A stretch of DNA of 64,000 nt, from NCBI GenBank assembly GCA_030149295.1, contig JASBRV010000028.1:1-64000 (forward strand), read 5' to 3'. A model generated the notes under the pieces. That model saw only the letters and a program-made list of their open reading frames with translations, had not been told where the DNA came from and ran no database searches. Origin of the DNA: Bacteriovoracales bacterium. GTDB taxonomy: Bacteria > Bdellovibrionota > Bacteriovoracia > Bacteriovoracales > Bacteriovoracaceae. Position numbers and translations under genes: made by a program. Shown one piece after another: positions 9,082 through 18,240 of this stretch (positions within the stretch are counted from its first letter, which is position 1; the number at the start of each line of letters is the position of its first letter).

Positions 9082-9437
9082 AAATAAAGGGTAACAGAAA
9101 AGCATGAAACACGCTCCAGCAGGGCAATTAACGCCTATGCCACACTTTCTTGGCAATTTTTCAACTACACTGCATTTTTTAATTCTTATAATTTGTTAGT
9201 CAAATTGTCGTACTGAACTGTGATTAAATGGCTGATACTTCGATTGTACCTTAGTTTTTTTAAAAGATTCCTAAAGTAACGGCAAAATTTTCCGAACTTT
9301 GAATTGACCCTATTATTGAATTTGATAGTCTTAGGCAGCGGTGAAACTTGACTAATACTATCAAGAAAATTTGAGATCGCGATTTTTTGCTGTACGTTTT
9401 TTACCCCTGTCCGTTCGTTGAAAAAAAAACCCGATCA
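9082..9437. other. Intergenic region before the lipoprotein gene
   Basis: About 390 bp without a convincing gene, very AT-rich. A possible promoter for the downstream lipoprotein is TTGACC (9304-9309) with TAGTCT (9326-9331) at 16-bp spacing, a weak match. The last 35 bases hold the hairpin described next. Short frames here have no ribosome-binding site or recognisable product. Confidence 0.35.
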
Positions 9438-9462
9438 TCAAAAGAAACGACGTTTCTTTTGA
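9438..9462 (+). promoter_or_regulatory. Perfect 11-bp inverted repeat just upstream of a lipoprotein start codon
   Basis: TCAAAAGAAAC and its exact complement GTTTCTTTTGA, separated by GAC, end nine bases before the ATG at 9472. The arm runs into the GAGAG that would serve as ribosome-binding site, so as RNA the hairpin could mask translation initiation; as DNA it could be an operator. The repeat is directly visible; either role is inference. Confidence 0.5.
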
Positions 9463-9471
9463 GAGAAAACC

Positions 9472-10119
9472 ATGAACCTTGTAAATGCAAAAAGAACCAG
9501 AAACTTACTTATGTCTTCCCTCATTCTGCTAGCAGCAGTTTTTGGGACTTCTTGTGGAGATGGAAAAACGTCACTCGAAATTCCTGGAGTAACAGGACCT
9601 AACCTCGCTCTTCAACAAGACAATCTCCTTATCTCAATGGTGTTTGATAACATCCAACTTGATGGAGGACTTCGTTACAACATTCCACAATACAATAATT
9701 CCTACATTGCAATTGAGCCAGATCTTCAATCAGCTGGAACACTTATGTCTATTAGTGTTTCTCTTGATGATGTATTCAACGGCGACCTTCAACTTTTACC
9801 TCCACAATCACTTCCAGGTGGTAGAAATCTTCCCGGTGTATCATCAGGTCGTCTGCCCGCTGTAGCTTTTTCAATTCCTAAGTGGAAAAACATGTCTTTC
9901 TACCTAGGACCTAAGTTCTTTGGTGTTTTTGTACCAGTAAAGCTTGATATCGGTCAGGACAACATTGTGACTGCTCGTTATTACTCAGGTAGCGCTCGTG
10001 CCGGTAACATCTCATTGGTTGGACCAGATGCAAATGGTGAAAACTCAGGTTTTGTTCTTCTTCTTGACCTAAACAGTACTGTAAAGAGAAGGCTTAAAAG
10101 AGTTGCTAACAAATACTAA
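9472..10119 (+). CDS. Lipoprotein of unknown function
   Basis: 215 residues. It has a signal peptide with lipobox LAAVFGTSC (lipidated Cys about residue 28). The mature part is strand-rich with no charged clusters, plus a proline-rich segment (LLPPQSLPGGRNLPG) around 105-120, suggesting a small outer-membrane-attached beta domain. No catalytic motif is seen. It is a single gene preceded by a strong inverted repeat and followed by a clear terminator, consistent with independent, possibly high-level expression. Confidence 0.7.
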   Translation: MNLVNAKRTRNLLMSSLILLAAVFGTSCGDGKTSLEIPGVTGPNLALQQDNLLISMVFDNIQLDGGLRYNIPQYNNSYIAIEPDLQSAGTLMSISVSLDDVFNGDLQLLPPQSLPGGRNLPGVSSGRLPAVAFSIPKWKNMSFYLGPKFFGVFVPVKLDIGQDNIVTARYYSGSARAGNISLVGPDANGENSGFVLLLDLNSTVKRRLKRVANKY

Positions 10120-10151
10120 TCATCGCACTCAAAATGTGATTGAATAATTCA

Positions 10152-10178
10152 AAGGCCCTCTTCGGAGGGTCTTTTTTT
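10152..10178 (+). terminator. Rho-independent terminator after the 9472 lipoprotein
   Basis: GGCCCTC-TTCG-GAGGGTC stem-loop with one G-T pair, followed by seven T residues (10172-10178). It lies 33 bp after the stop codon, between convergent genes. Confidence 0.9.
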
Positions 10179-10208
10179 ATAACTCGGGAGGATAATAAAT
10201 TAGCAATA

Positions 10209-11213
10209 CTAAAGCTTACTTTCAAAGAGCTTCTTCATAAGCTTAATCTTATTTGGGCACTTATTAGTTTGAATGCACGTCCTGAAGATAAACTCTCTAT
10301 TGCCTTCATTTGTTATAATTTTGTAGTCCTTACCCAATATCTTCGTATGGTAATAAATGACAAAAGATTCAGCAAAATCATCAAATGGATTAATCACACT
10401 GTATAGTGAAGGAAAACGAGTTTTACTTAATTTGTTGTATATATTTTGGATATTACCATTATCCTGTCTACCTTTTTCAGGTCTATAGAAAAAAATCTCT
10501 TTAAACTCGTTTTCATACTTTTTTCTTACATACTTCTTATTACCTATTTCCCATGAGATTGTTGCAAAGGGATAAGTCTTTAAACTCTCTGGAACTTTAT
10601 CCTCCCAAAAGGGCAAATATTCTCTAAAGCCTCTATTCACCACATGGCCGAGTTCATGGATAAAGATAAATTGAAATGCCGAAAACTCATTATTTTCTTT
10701 TTCTTCTCTAATCACGCACTTTAACTCGATAGCTCCTTCTTTAAAGACACTATGCTCTTTCCATGTGCACCAATCATTCGCTTTCTTTTGAAAGACTTTA
10801 CGATCATAAATCATAAAGCTCCCATCTTTATCGTATGAAATTCCATCTGTGAGACCTGATGAGCCTAAATCGTCAACAATGAAGACCCCCTTCAGGTTAT
10901 TAGCAACAAATCTTTTTATATTTGGTGGTAGAGTATTAATGACTTTCTTAAAATAAGCTTTTTCAATAAAACTTAGTTCTACGCCTTTAACTGCTGGCTC
11001 AAAGCCATCGATAATGTTGGCCCGGTTAAGATACTCTAACATTATCTTATCAACTGGAAATATCCGCTCCTCTATTGGTGTCTTCTCAAAATCTTTCCAA
11101 TAGGAAGCCTTGTGAATTAGGCTAGCTTTTTGAAGTTTCTTCAGTTCCTTAATATTTGGTTTATGCGCACAGGAAATAAGCAAACCAAGGAAGACTAAAT
11201 ATATAAACCTCAT
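10209..11213 (-). CDS. Lipoprotein with HExxH zinc-metallopeptidase motif
   Basis: 334 residues with lipobox LGLLISCAH (Cys about 15). FIFIHELGHVVNRG (about 185-198) is a canonical HExxH zinc site. A downstream NPFDDFAESF could supply the third (Glu) ligand as in gluzincin-like enzymes, though that is inference. ATG at 11213 follows GGAG at good spacing. It is the last gene of the TRAP operon, 10 bp after the Pro/Thr-rich protein. Likely an envelope-anchored protease or a degenerate relative. Confidence 0.68.
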   Translation of the reverse strand: MRFIYLVFLGLLISCAHKPNIKELKKLQKASLIHKASYWKDFEKTPIEERIFPVDKIMLEYLNRANIIDGFEPAVKGVELSFIEKAYFKKVINTLPPNIKRFVANNLKGVFIVDDLGSSGLTDGISYDKDGSFMIYDRKVFQKKANDWCTWKEHSVFKEGAIELKCVIREEKENNEFSAFQFIFIHELGHVVNRGFREYLPFWEDKVPESLKTYPFATISWEIGNKKYVRKKYENEFKEIFFYRPEKGRQDNGNIQNIYNKLSKTRFPSLYSVINPFDDFAESFVIYYHTKILGKDYKIITNEGNREFIFRTCIQTNKCPNKIKLMKKLFESKL

Positions 11214-11223
11214 TAACTTCTCC

Positions 11224-12819
11224 TTACTTGTTTTCCAAAAATGTCGACTCTTTTACTATAGTCAGCTGCCAAATATGATTTGTGGATGCATCATTTTCAA
11301 GCTTAACGACCACAGGTACTTTCTTTCTTTCTAGATCATTTATCACGTAAAAGGTATTTCCTAAGACAGAGATAATATTCCAAAGCCCCTTATGTTCTTC
11401 TTGGTCTATTAATAACTTCAAAAACAAGAGTCTTACCGGCTGTCGTTTACTTCCTAGCTTGTCGTACCGCTTAAGATCCTGAAGCGCTTCCCTTGTTTGA
11501 AAATCACGTAAAGGAACACTGACGGCCTTTAAAACTTGCTCGGGAAAATTAAATTCATCAGAAAACTTAGGCATATCGACACGACTTTGCTTTAGACCAT
11601 TTTTAACAAGTTTAATTCTCGCTAATTCAAACTCTGAAGGTTTTGGCACCGGTGTTGGTTTAGGAGTAGGTTTAGGAGTAGGAATAGGGGTTGGTTTTGG
11701 CGTTGGCGCAGGGGTAGCTTTCGCCACAATAACTGGTTTCGGTTTAGGTGTTGGAACAGGTGTCGCAATAGGTGTAGGTGTTGGAGTCACAAAAAGAAAC
11801 TCCGTTAGTCCCCTATCATCAAACTCTTTTAAAGCACCAGGAAGAAAAACTTCACCTTGTTGATATTTTCGATTCTCTGCTTTTATCTGACCATAAATCT
11901 GGGGAAAGAGGCCATCCAGCCATGGATAATGAACCTCCTTGTTCCTAAAAAGGACAGCGTAACGGTCGAGACAATTCTTGGCGAAGCCTCCCTCGTTGAT
12001 AACCCTCATCACATTAGACTGGCTAAGGACCTTCCGAGGTAAATCATAGTAACTCAAACCAAATAAATCATCTTTTTCAGAACACAGCTGATGAACAAGC
12101 ATGCGGTCATTTTGACAGGCATTCTTTAAAGAAGCCCTTAGATCACTTTCATCTAGGCTTCCGCAACCTTTTTCAGCGCAGTAGTTTTTCAATCGAAAAT
12201 TAAAAATAGAATTCTCTGGTGTCCCTTTTAACTCTCTTTCTTTTTCACTCAACCATGCCTTTCTCTGGGAACTACTGAGTTGTGGAGTACTAAGAAGTTG
12301 ATAATCTAGTAAGTAACGGCTTTTACTTCTTCTCACAAAGGCTTTCATATCCTTACTAACAGGCTTACACTGACCAAAGACCTTATCCCAGTCTAGAGTA
12401 CAAACTTTATCATCCATTCCCATTGAGTAAGCAACACGGGCATGTTCTTTAAGTGATTCAAATAGATAAGAGATCGTAATTAGTCGATAAAGATAACGAA
12501 TATAGTCAATGTTACTCTTTAAATAGTAATTGGGACAAGAGCTCATTGATGGAAAATCTTCAAACCAAATTTTTTGAACTTCCTCTAATTGAGGAGAGGT
12601 GATGTCGTAAAAGTATTGTTTCTTGTAGATGTCATCAAGAAACATTTGGGTCGCTGTATGACTATTTATTTTGACTTCAGGGCTCAGGGGTCCCTTATAA
12701 TGCCCCATCTTTTTCTCACCCAAAAAAACTGCATCATAATAAGGATTGGATTCCTCTTTTGCTCCTGCAGTTAACAGGAAAGTGAGACTTAAAAAAAGGA
12801 AAGATTTCTTTATCAACAA
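11224..12819 (-). CDS. Secreted protein with Pro/Thr/Lys repeat linker, unknown function
   Basis: About 531 residues. It has an N-terminal signal peptide ([19 protein letters not shown]), a Cys-containing helical domain (about 25-340), a low-complexity linker of repeating TP and KP units (about 345-395), and a C-terminal domain of about 130 residues. Such linkers usually span the periplasm or wall, as in TonB. No ATG is suitable; the start is one of two adjacent TTG codons (12819 or 12816), and AGGTG lies better for the second. It is encoded 4 bp after dctM, so it is tied to the TRAP transporter, but no function can be assigned. Confidence 0.65.
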   Translation of the reverse strand: MLIKKSFLFLSLTFLLTAGAKEESNPYYDAVFLGEKKMGHYKGPLSPEVKINSHTATQMFLDDIYKKQYFYDITSPQLEEVQKIWFEDFPSMSSCPNYYLKSNIDYIRYLYRLITISYLFESLKEHARVAYSMGMDDKVCTLDWDKVFGQCKPVSKDMKAFVRRSKSRYLLDYQLLSTPQLSSSQRKAWLSEKERELKGTPENSIFNFRLKNYCAEKGCGSLDESDLRASLKNACQNDRMLVHQLCSEKDDLFGLSYYDLPRKVLSQSNVMRVINEGGFAKNCLDRYAVLFRNKEVHYPWLDGLFPQIYGQIKAENRKYQQGEVFLPGALKEFDDRGLTEFLFVTPTPTPIATPVPTPKPKPVIVAKATPAPTPKPTPIPTPKPTPKPTPVPKPSEFELARIKLVKNGLKQSRVDMPKFSDEFNFPEQVLKAVSVPLRDFQTREALQDLKRYDKLGSKRQPVRLLFLKLLIDQEEHKGLWNIISVLGNTFYVINDLERKKVPVVVKLENDASTNHIWQLTIVKESTFLENK

Positions 12820-12823
12820 TCAC

Positions 12824-14083
12824 CTACTTTACTAGGGCTAAACTTAAAGCTGGGACATAAGTAATTATCGCAAGCGCCAACAGTAAAAGTAAGAGGAAGG
12901 GAAAAGATGCCCTGTAAAGTTCGGTTATTGGCTTTTTAAAGCGAAAACTAGAGATAAAGAGGTTAATACCCACAGGCGGTGTAATATAGCCGATCTCTAA
13001 ATTTGTGAGGAAAATGATGGCCAGGTGAATAGGGTCTACACCAAACTCTTGAGCTATTGGTGTGATAAGAGGAACCACAACAATAATGGCGCTAAAAATA
13101 TCCATCAATGAACCGACGATCAACAAAAAGATATTTAAGAAAAACAAGAAGGAATATTTACTTGTAAGATATTCCTGCATGAACTCTAGAATCTTCATGG
13201 GAATTTCTTCATCTACCAACCAGTTTGTAAAACCAAGAGCACAGCAAAGAATTAGGAGGATACCACCCACAAGAGACATTGAGTCTTTTACTACTCTTGG
13301 GATATCTCTTCTTATAGACAAGTCTCTATAGACAAAGACCTCAATAATAAAGATATAAAAAGCAGTTACGGCAGCGGCCTCAGTTGTCGTGGTTTTACCG
13401 CTATAAATACCATAGAGCACACCTATGGGAAGTAAAACTTCCCACCAGCAACCTTTAAAACTATCCCAAAGTTCTTGCGCCTCAAATTTGGTATGAGAAG
13501 TTTGAAGAGTCCCCTTTCTAATACTATATACGGACAAAATAATGATCAAAAGAATTCCCGGAAGAATACCGGCAAGAAAAAGCTTTTCGATATCAACATT
13601 GGTCACAAGACCATAGAGAATTATGGGAAGAGATGGAGGAAAGAGAAGACCGAGAGAGCCAGAAGTTGTAATCAACCCTAAAGAAAATTTTTCAGAATAC
13701 CCTTCGTTATTAAGAATGGGATAGAGTAACCCTCCTAAGGCAATAATAGTCACACCCGAAGCGCCAGTGAATGCCGTAAAAAAAGCACAAATGACAAGAC
13801 TTACGATCGCAACACCACCAGGTAGCCAACCAAGAGAGGCTTCAGCAAAACGCAGAAGTCTTTTGGGAGAGCCAGACTCAGCCATCATATACCCGGCGAA
13901 CGTAAAGAGAGGAATTGTTAAAATACTCGCTTGCGAAGAAAGCTTGTTGACCTCAATGGCCACTGCTACTAAGGGAACCTCTGAGAAATAAAAGCCCACC
14001 ATCGCGGCAAGGGCCATAACAATAAATAAAGGGGTTCCAATAAGAGCAAGAATACCTATGAGGGGAAGAGCTAACAACTCCAT
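12824..14083 (-). CDS. dctM: TRAP transporter large permease subunit
   Basis: 419 residues, about 12 hydrophobic segments. It has the DctM-type family blocks: FTGASGVTIIALGGLLYP, SGSLGLLFPPSLPIILYG and the C-terminal TPPVGINLFI. It drives sodium- or proton-coupled uptake of an organic acid-like solute delivered by DctP. The ATG at 14083 overlaps the dctQ stop by one base (TAATG). Confidence 0.95.
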   Translation of the reverse strand: MELLALPLIGILALIGTPLFIVMALAAMVGFYFSEVPLVAVAIEVNKLSSQASILTIPLFTFAGYMMAESGSPKRLLRFAEASLGWLPGGVAIVSLVICAFFTAFTGASGVTIIALGGLLYPILNNEGYSEKFSLGLITTSGSLGLLFPPSLPIILYGLVTNVDIEKLFLAGILPGILLIIILSVYSIRKGTLQTSHTKFEAQELWDSFKGCWWEVLLPIGVLYGIYSGKTTTTEAAAVTAFYIFIIEVFVYRDLSIRRDIPRVVKDSMSLVGGILLILCCALGFTNWLVDEEIPMKILEFMQEYLTSKYSFLFFLNIFLLIVGSLMDIFSAIIVVVPLITPIAQEFGVDPIHLAIIFLTNLEIGYITPPVGINLFISSFRFKKPITELYRASFPFLLLLLLALAIITYVPALSLALVK

Positions 14084-14604
14084 TATTCTTCCTCCTCATA
14101 TTTAAGGCCATAGTCCTTAGAAAAAGAAAGAATAATATTATTAAAAAACCGAAAGGCAATTATTCCAAAACCAAAGGGAATAATAGAAGCGAGGTGCTTT
14201 GCATGAAGACCGATAAAGACATTCGCACGCCCATATTTCGCTTCCTCTGCGACAAAGTCAATACAAGCATCTGTTAAAACAACCAAAACAATCAAAGAAA
14301 CCAAATCAATAAGTCGACAAACCCAACGGTGAGCCTTCCAATTTTTAGTCGATTCTAAGTATTTACCAATAAGGTCAATGCCTATATGAGTGCGTTTTCC
14401 TGTGGCAAGAGCACCACCGAGGAAGGCACTGAGAAAAACTAAATACCTAACAGCTGGCTCAAACCATAAAATATGAGAATCAAACCATCTTAAAACAATA
14501 TTAGAAATGCTCATTCCAAGCATTCCAAAGACACAGGTCACGAGAAGAACAGTAACAACTTTTTCAGTAAAGTCGTCAATGGTATGAACAATTTTAAAAA
14601 CCAA
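14083..14604 (-). CDS. dctQ: TRAP transporter small permease subunit
   Basis: 173 residues, four predicted membrane helices with the DctQ pattern (WFEPAVRYLVFLSAFLGGALATGKRTHIGIDL). The start is TTG at 14604: no ATG lies near it, and a perfect AAGGAGG sits four bases upstream. It is the small partner of DctM, with coupled stop/start. Confidence 0.9.
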   Translation of the reverse strand: MVFKIVHTIDDFTEKVVTVLLVTCVFGMLGMSISNIVLRWFDSHILWFEPAVRYLVFLSAFLGGALATGKRTHIGIDLIGKYLESTKNWKAHRWVCRLIDLVSLIVLVVLTDACIDFVAEEAKYGRANVFIGLHAKHLASIIPFGFGIIAFRFFNNIILSFSKDYGLKYEEEE

Positions 14605-14625
14605 AACGCCTCCTTGCGTCTTTAC

Positions 14626-15594
14626 CTAGATTGCGGCTTTTAATTTACTTAATCCCTCTTCGGTAAAGAGTTTTCCCTTTAATTTTGTCATAATTTCTGT
14701 TTTGAGAGTTTTTGCCTTTGTTTCATCAGCTTCAGGGAACTTGAGAACTTCCACCCCATTGGATTTAATAATCTCCAAGGCTTGCTTATTGTCCTCAATA
14801 TTCGCTTCATTCACTTTTGCCATATACTTCTTTGATATTTTGGAAATAAGAGTCTGATGAGCTGGCTTAATCTTTTTCCAAGCCTTATTACTAATGAGAA
14901 AACTTCCTACCGAATAAGCAATTGGAAAATCAACAAGGTACTTCACCTTAGAACTCCACTGAAGGGCAACAATAGGCATTGCTGGTGCATAAGCAGCCTC
15001 AATAATCCCCGTTGAAAGCGAAGATAAAACATCTGGTAGAGGTAAAGGAACTGAAACGAGGTTCATTTTCTTTATCATTGTCTCAACAATGCGATCTCCT
15101 TCCCAAGACCAAATTTTCACCCCATTGAGAGCTTTTAAACTTTCTGTCTTCTTTTGGGAGACAAAGTAGACGAGACCAATTTCAAAAAAACCTAAATTCT
15201 GAAATCCCTTTTCCTCGATTTTGTCATTAAAATACGGAGTCAGCTTTTCTACAGTGCTCCAAGCTTTCCCTCTATCTCCACCAAAAACAAAGGGAATCTC
15301 GACAGTTCTAATATCACCATGAATATCTCCAAGAGTTTTTCCCGTAAAAATTCCCCCTTGAAGTTGATTGATGCGAACCTTTCTTAGAACATCGGCTTCA
15401 TCTCCTTGAGCCCCTCCAAAGTAAAATTTGAACTTCACCTTTCCATCTGTCGCCTTTTTAATCTCTTTGGCCATGGCCTTCATGTGCTTAGCCCAGTTCG
15501 TTCCCTCTGGGGCTAAAACCCCAACCTTTATGCGAGCAGCTTGTAACGAGTTAATTGAACAAAAGAGTAAAAATCCGAGAAAAATATTTTTCAT
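14626..15594 (-). CDS. dctP: TRAP transporter solute-binding protein
   Basis: 322 residues with a signal peptide ending near LQAA (about 19). DctP-family features: VGVLAPEGTNWAKHMKAMAKEI, the KVRINQLQGGIFTG segment, and a conserved arginine (DRIVETMIKK) region in the second lobe. It is a periplasmic receptor that hands ligand to DctQM. Ligand identity cannot be read from the sequence. AGGTG precedes the ATG. Confidence 0.93.
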   Translation of the reverse strand: MKNIFLGFLLFCSINSLQAARIKVGVLAPEGTNWAKHMKAMAKEIKKATDGKVKFKFYFGGAQGDEADVLRKVRINQLQGGIFTGKTLGDIHGDIRTVEIPFVFGGDRGKAWSTVEKLTPYFNDKIEEKGFQNLGFFEIGLVYFVSQKKTESLKALNGVKIWSWEGDRIVETMIKKMNLVSVPLPLPDVLSSLSTGIIEAAYAPAMPIVALQWSSKVKYLVDFPIAYSVGSFLISNKAWKKIKPAHQTLISKISKKYMAKVNEANIEDNKQALEIIKSNGVEVLKFPEADETKAKTLKTEIMTKLKGKLFTEEGLSKLKAAI

Positions 15595-15606
15595 AAAGCA
15601 CCTATT

Positions 15607-16608
15607 TTAAAAAATTTCCTTTTCATATTTTTTTATAATTTCAAATCTTTTCATTCCTATAGCCTGATAAAGACGCAAGGTCTTATTAGCGAAAGCCTCT
15701 TCTTTCTTTTGAGAGGGATCCCACTTTTGTGCCGCTTTATGGAGAACTAAGAACTTCTCAAGATCCTTCTTTTGGCGGAGGTAAGAATCTTCATCATATT
15801 GGGCAATTGAATACTGCTCAATAAACGCAAGACGACCTAACCAATTGTGAGGATTATTTTTTATGAAATCGAGAAAGATTTTACGCCCTCGCTCAGGATT
15901 CCCTCCAAGCATGGCAGGGCGGCCAGCTTCATAAGAGCCGTAAAAGATATCACACGCTCCATGAGCGATTTGGGGATCCACCCCACAGGCCCAATCAAAC
16001 ATTCCCTTAGCCATAGGAAGATAACTAATCAGTTGAATATTTTCTCTCTGTAAATTGATCATGGAGGCTAAAGCTTGAGCAGTAAAAAGAATTCCTTCCA
16101 AAGAAGTTTGATCCTCTCTTAACTGAGAATCTAAAAGACCCGGTATCCCTTTTTTCTCTTTCAAAGCTTCTTTTAAATCATTAAGTGTTAAGTCGTTTGC
16201 CTCTAAAAATTTTTCTCCATAAGAAAAGGCTTTCGTATAGTAATAGATGGCTTTGTCTCTGTTGATAGTGCTGTCATTTTCAGCCAACTTATCATCAAGA
16301 TATAAAGTTTCATAAACCCCAAAACCATAACCCGCATTACCTTTAATAGCGGCAACGAGAAGACTTTCATCAAGGGGGCGAACCGCAAGAAGTCCATCAA
16401 CTAAAGAGAGCATTCCAGGGGTCGATTCTTTAAAATGTTCCCATGAACCTTCAGCCTCAATGCCGGCCATTGAATCCATAAATAATGGTGCCGCTGTCTT
16501 CAAAGCCGCACTTCTCATGGTTGAACAGCTAGCTAGTGTGAAGAATATACCCAAGATTCCAACAATCTTTGCCACAAATCTATCCTCATTTTTCATAACA
16601 TTTCCCAT
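15607..16608 (-). CDS. TatT-family TRAP-associated lipoprotein
   Basis: 333 residues, lipobox FTLASCS (Cys about 28). The mature part is entirely helical with TPR-like repeats; the opening (LKTAAPLFMDSMAGIEAEGSWEHFKESTPGMLSLVDGLL) matches TatT proteins, which bind DctP-type receptors in spirochaetes and other bacteria. It lies 12 bp before dctP. ATG at 16608 and ATG at 16596 are both possible; the second has GGGAA before it. TatT-type proteins suggest a periplasmic ligand-handover step, perhaps for hydrophobic ligands (established for the family, inferred here). Confidence 0.85.
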   Translation of the reverse strand: MGNVMKNEDRFVAKIVGILGIFFTLASCSTMRSAALKTAAPLFMDSMAGIEAEGSWEHFKESTPGMLSLVDGLLAVRPLDESLLVAAIKGNAGYGFGVYETLYLDDKLAENDSTINRDKAIYYYTKAFSYGEKFLEANDLTLNDLKEALKEKKGIPGLLDSQLREDQTSLEGILFTAQALASMINLQRENIQLISYLPMAKGMFDWACGVDPQIAHGACDIFYGSYEAGRPAMLGGNPERGRKIFLDFIKNNPHNWLGRLAFIEQYSIAQYDEDSYLRQKKDLEKFLVLHKAAQKWDPSQKKEEAFANKTLRLYQAIGMKRFEIIKKYEKEIF

Positions 16609-16949
16609 TAGATTGCCCTAGATTTCAAGTATTTACAATTCTCATGGCACCAATGGAGGAGTTTGCCCACCCTGCTAACTGGCCAATTTTGCGTTGTGTG
16701 CTATAGTGAGACGTAATAGGATGCATTAGTCGTTAAGTTTCGGGTTATTACGTCCGAAAAACTGACTAAGGTATTCAGAAATAACCGTCAGGAGGTTGTA
16801 TTGAGTCTAGCTTTACTCAACAAGCAGATTCGATGAGACCCCTCTTAATAAAGACCTGACCCTAGTGGGCCTAATTTCTTTATGAAGAGTGGAAGTTCTC
16901 AGTCGGAGACTGCAATTCACTAACTTAAAAAGACTATTAGGAGTTCATT
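16609..16949 (+). promoter_or_regulatory. Long structured leader upstream of a small basic protein
   Basis: A 340-bp non-coding stretch. An extended -10 (TGC-TATAGT, 16702-16707) suggests transcription towards the 16950 gene. Inside the leader: TTAGTC (16726-16731) pairs with GACTAA (16764-16769) and TTTCGG (16738-16743) with CCGAAA (16754-16759), forming one composite stem. Further on are TTGAGT/ACTCAA (16801-16820) and CAGTC/GACTG (16900-16912). AGGAGG followed by TTG at 16801 could start an 11-codon leader peptide ending at TGA (16834-16836). Whether this is a regulatory leader or a separate small RNA is open. Confidence 0.45.
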
Positions 16950-17153
16950 ATGAATCAGGAAAATAACACTTCCAAAACAAAATCAAACACTGCCACAGAC
17001 GTAAAAAATGTCAGCGTATTTACGCGTGGTGACGTTGTGGCTATCAAACTTGATCAGTTAAAAAGATCTCCAGCTGCAAAGCTTAGCTCGAGACCAACAA
17101 AGAGTTTATTGAAAGCGAGATCATTAACGAAGCCTTTCAAGGCCAATCGTTAA
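16950..17153 (+). CDS. Small basic protein, unknown
   Basis: 67 residues, strongly basic (many Lys/Arg, with a Ser/Thr-rich N-terminus) and no hydrophobic segment. A good AGGAG lies six bases before the ATG. The C-terminal half (KSLLKARSLTKPFKANR) could bind nucleic acid, but there is no recognised domain. The long structured leader ahead of it supports a real, regulated gene. The last bases overlap the converging gene at 17150. Confidence 0.55.
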   Translation: MNQENNTSKTKSNTATDVKNVSVFTRGDVVAIKLDQLKRSPAAKLSSRPTKSLLKARSLTKPFKANR

Positions 17154-17617
17154 TAGCGACGTTTTTTGTCAAAGCTTCTTTGTAGGCTTTTCACTGCATT
17201 TTCTCTGGCAGTCTCTAATTCCTTTATGCGTTTTTCATGAAGGAATTTTAAATACTTCTTTCTTGCCTGAAACAGGTTGTTGATAAATGTCAATTGAAGG
17301 GCTTTGAGTTCGCGGAAACATAATTTTCGCTCCTCTGGTTTGAGCTTAACCGGTTTTTTTTCCTGACTATTTCTTTCACTAAGAATAACCGTGGAAAATT
17401 CGCCTTCGCAAACTCGTTTTTTCTGATCAAAGAACTTTTCTAGCTCTATTCTGTAATTATCAACATTACTGAAATAATCCTCGGGCTTTAATGTTTTAAG
17501 CTCTTCTAAGCTCTCATGAATTCTTTTGGTATAATCAAAGACATTACCTTCATTTTGCGCAGAAACAATAAAAGGTAAGCCCATAACTATTCCCATTAAA
17601 AAAGCTTTTTTTAGCAT
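17150..17617 (-). CDS. Secreted coiled-coil protein, unknown
   Basis: 155 residues with a signal peptide ending at VSAQ (about 21). The mature part is highly charged and helical, with a likely coiled coil at 110-150 (KRIKELETARENAVKSLQRSF) and two Cys (about 71 and 100) that could pair in the periplasm. It overlaps maf by 7 bp, so the two are co-translated. No family recognised. Confidence 0.6.
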   Translation of the reverse strand: MLKKAFLMGIVMGLPFIVSAQNEGNVFDYTKRIHESLEELKTLKPEDYFSNVDNYRIELEKFFDQKKRVCEGEFSTVILSERNSQEKKPVKLKPEERKLCFRELKALQLTFINNLFQARKKYLKFLHEKRIKELETARENAVKSLQRSFDKKRRY

Positions 17618-18234
17618 TTAAAACTCTCCCGCCATTGGATATCTTTCCCAGATAAGCCGAGAAAAGTTTTTAATTCATTAAGGAACTCAACGAGTGGGAA
17701 ACCAACGACATTGGAGTAAGAACCCTCTATAGACTCAACAAAAACAAGGCCTTTTCCCTGAATACCATAAGCCCCGGCCTTATCAAGAGATTCACCACTT
17801 CTTAAATAGGGTTCCATAATATCATCATTAATTTCAGAAAACTTCACTTTAGTCTTAACAGAAAAACAATGTTCTTTAATGCCTTCATCAAACTGTGCCT
17901 TAAAGAAAACAGAGGTCACAACTTGATGCCATTTATTTGAAAGCTCTAATAACATTTCCCGCGCCTCTTGTTTGTCTTTAGGTTTGCCAAAGATCTTACC
18001 ATCTAATTCAACGATAGTATCTGAAGAGACAATGAAGGGATTATCAAAAGAACTTATACCCCACACATCCCTACCTTTTAATCGTGCCAAGTCTTCGGCA
18101 AAGGCAACGGGCTTTGTCTCACGACTTACCTCTTTAATATCACTAGGATGAATTTCAAAAGGTACATCGATCCATCCTAGAAGTTCTCTTCTCCTAGGGC
18201 TTTGCGAGGCTAAAACTAATTGATAGGGCTTCAT
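17611..18234 (-). CDS. maf: Maf-like nucleotide pyrophosphatase
   Basis: 207 residues. Maf signatures are clear: ASQSPRRRELLG (about 9-20), VSSDTIVELDGKIFGKP (about 69-85) and the EPYLRSGESLDKAGAYGIQGKG block (about 139-160). Family members hydrolyse dTTP/UTP or modified NTPs to monophosphates, keeping them out of nucleic acids, and are linked to septum control. It sits between a FecR-like protein and a small secreted protein on one strand. Confidence 0.93.
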   Translation of the reverse strand: MKPYQLVLASQSPRRRELLGWIDVPFEIHPSDIKEVSRETKPVAFAEDLARLKGRDVWGISSFDNPFIVSSDTIVELDGKIFGKPKDKQEAREMLLELSNKWHQVVTSVFFKAQFDEGIKEHCFSVKTKVKFSEINDDIMEPYLRSGESLDKAGAYGIQGKGLVFVESIEGSYSNVVGFPLVEFLNELKTFLGLSGKDIQWRESFKC

Positions 18235-18240
18235 GGGGTC

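Noticed and set aside
11640-11800. Tandem DNA repeat array
   Set aside because: It is the coding sequence of a Pro/Thr/Lys linker in a secreted protein and follows codon structure throughout.
16700-16920. 6S RNA
   Set aside because: The stems are short and separate and do not form the long rod with a central bubble expected for 6S RNA.
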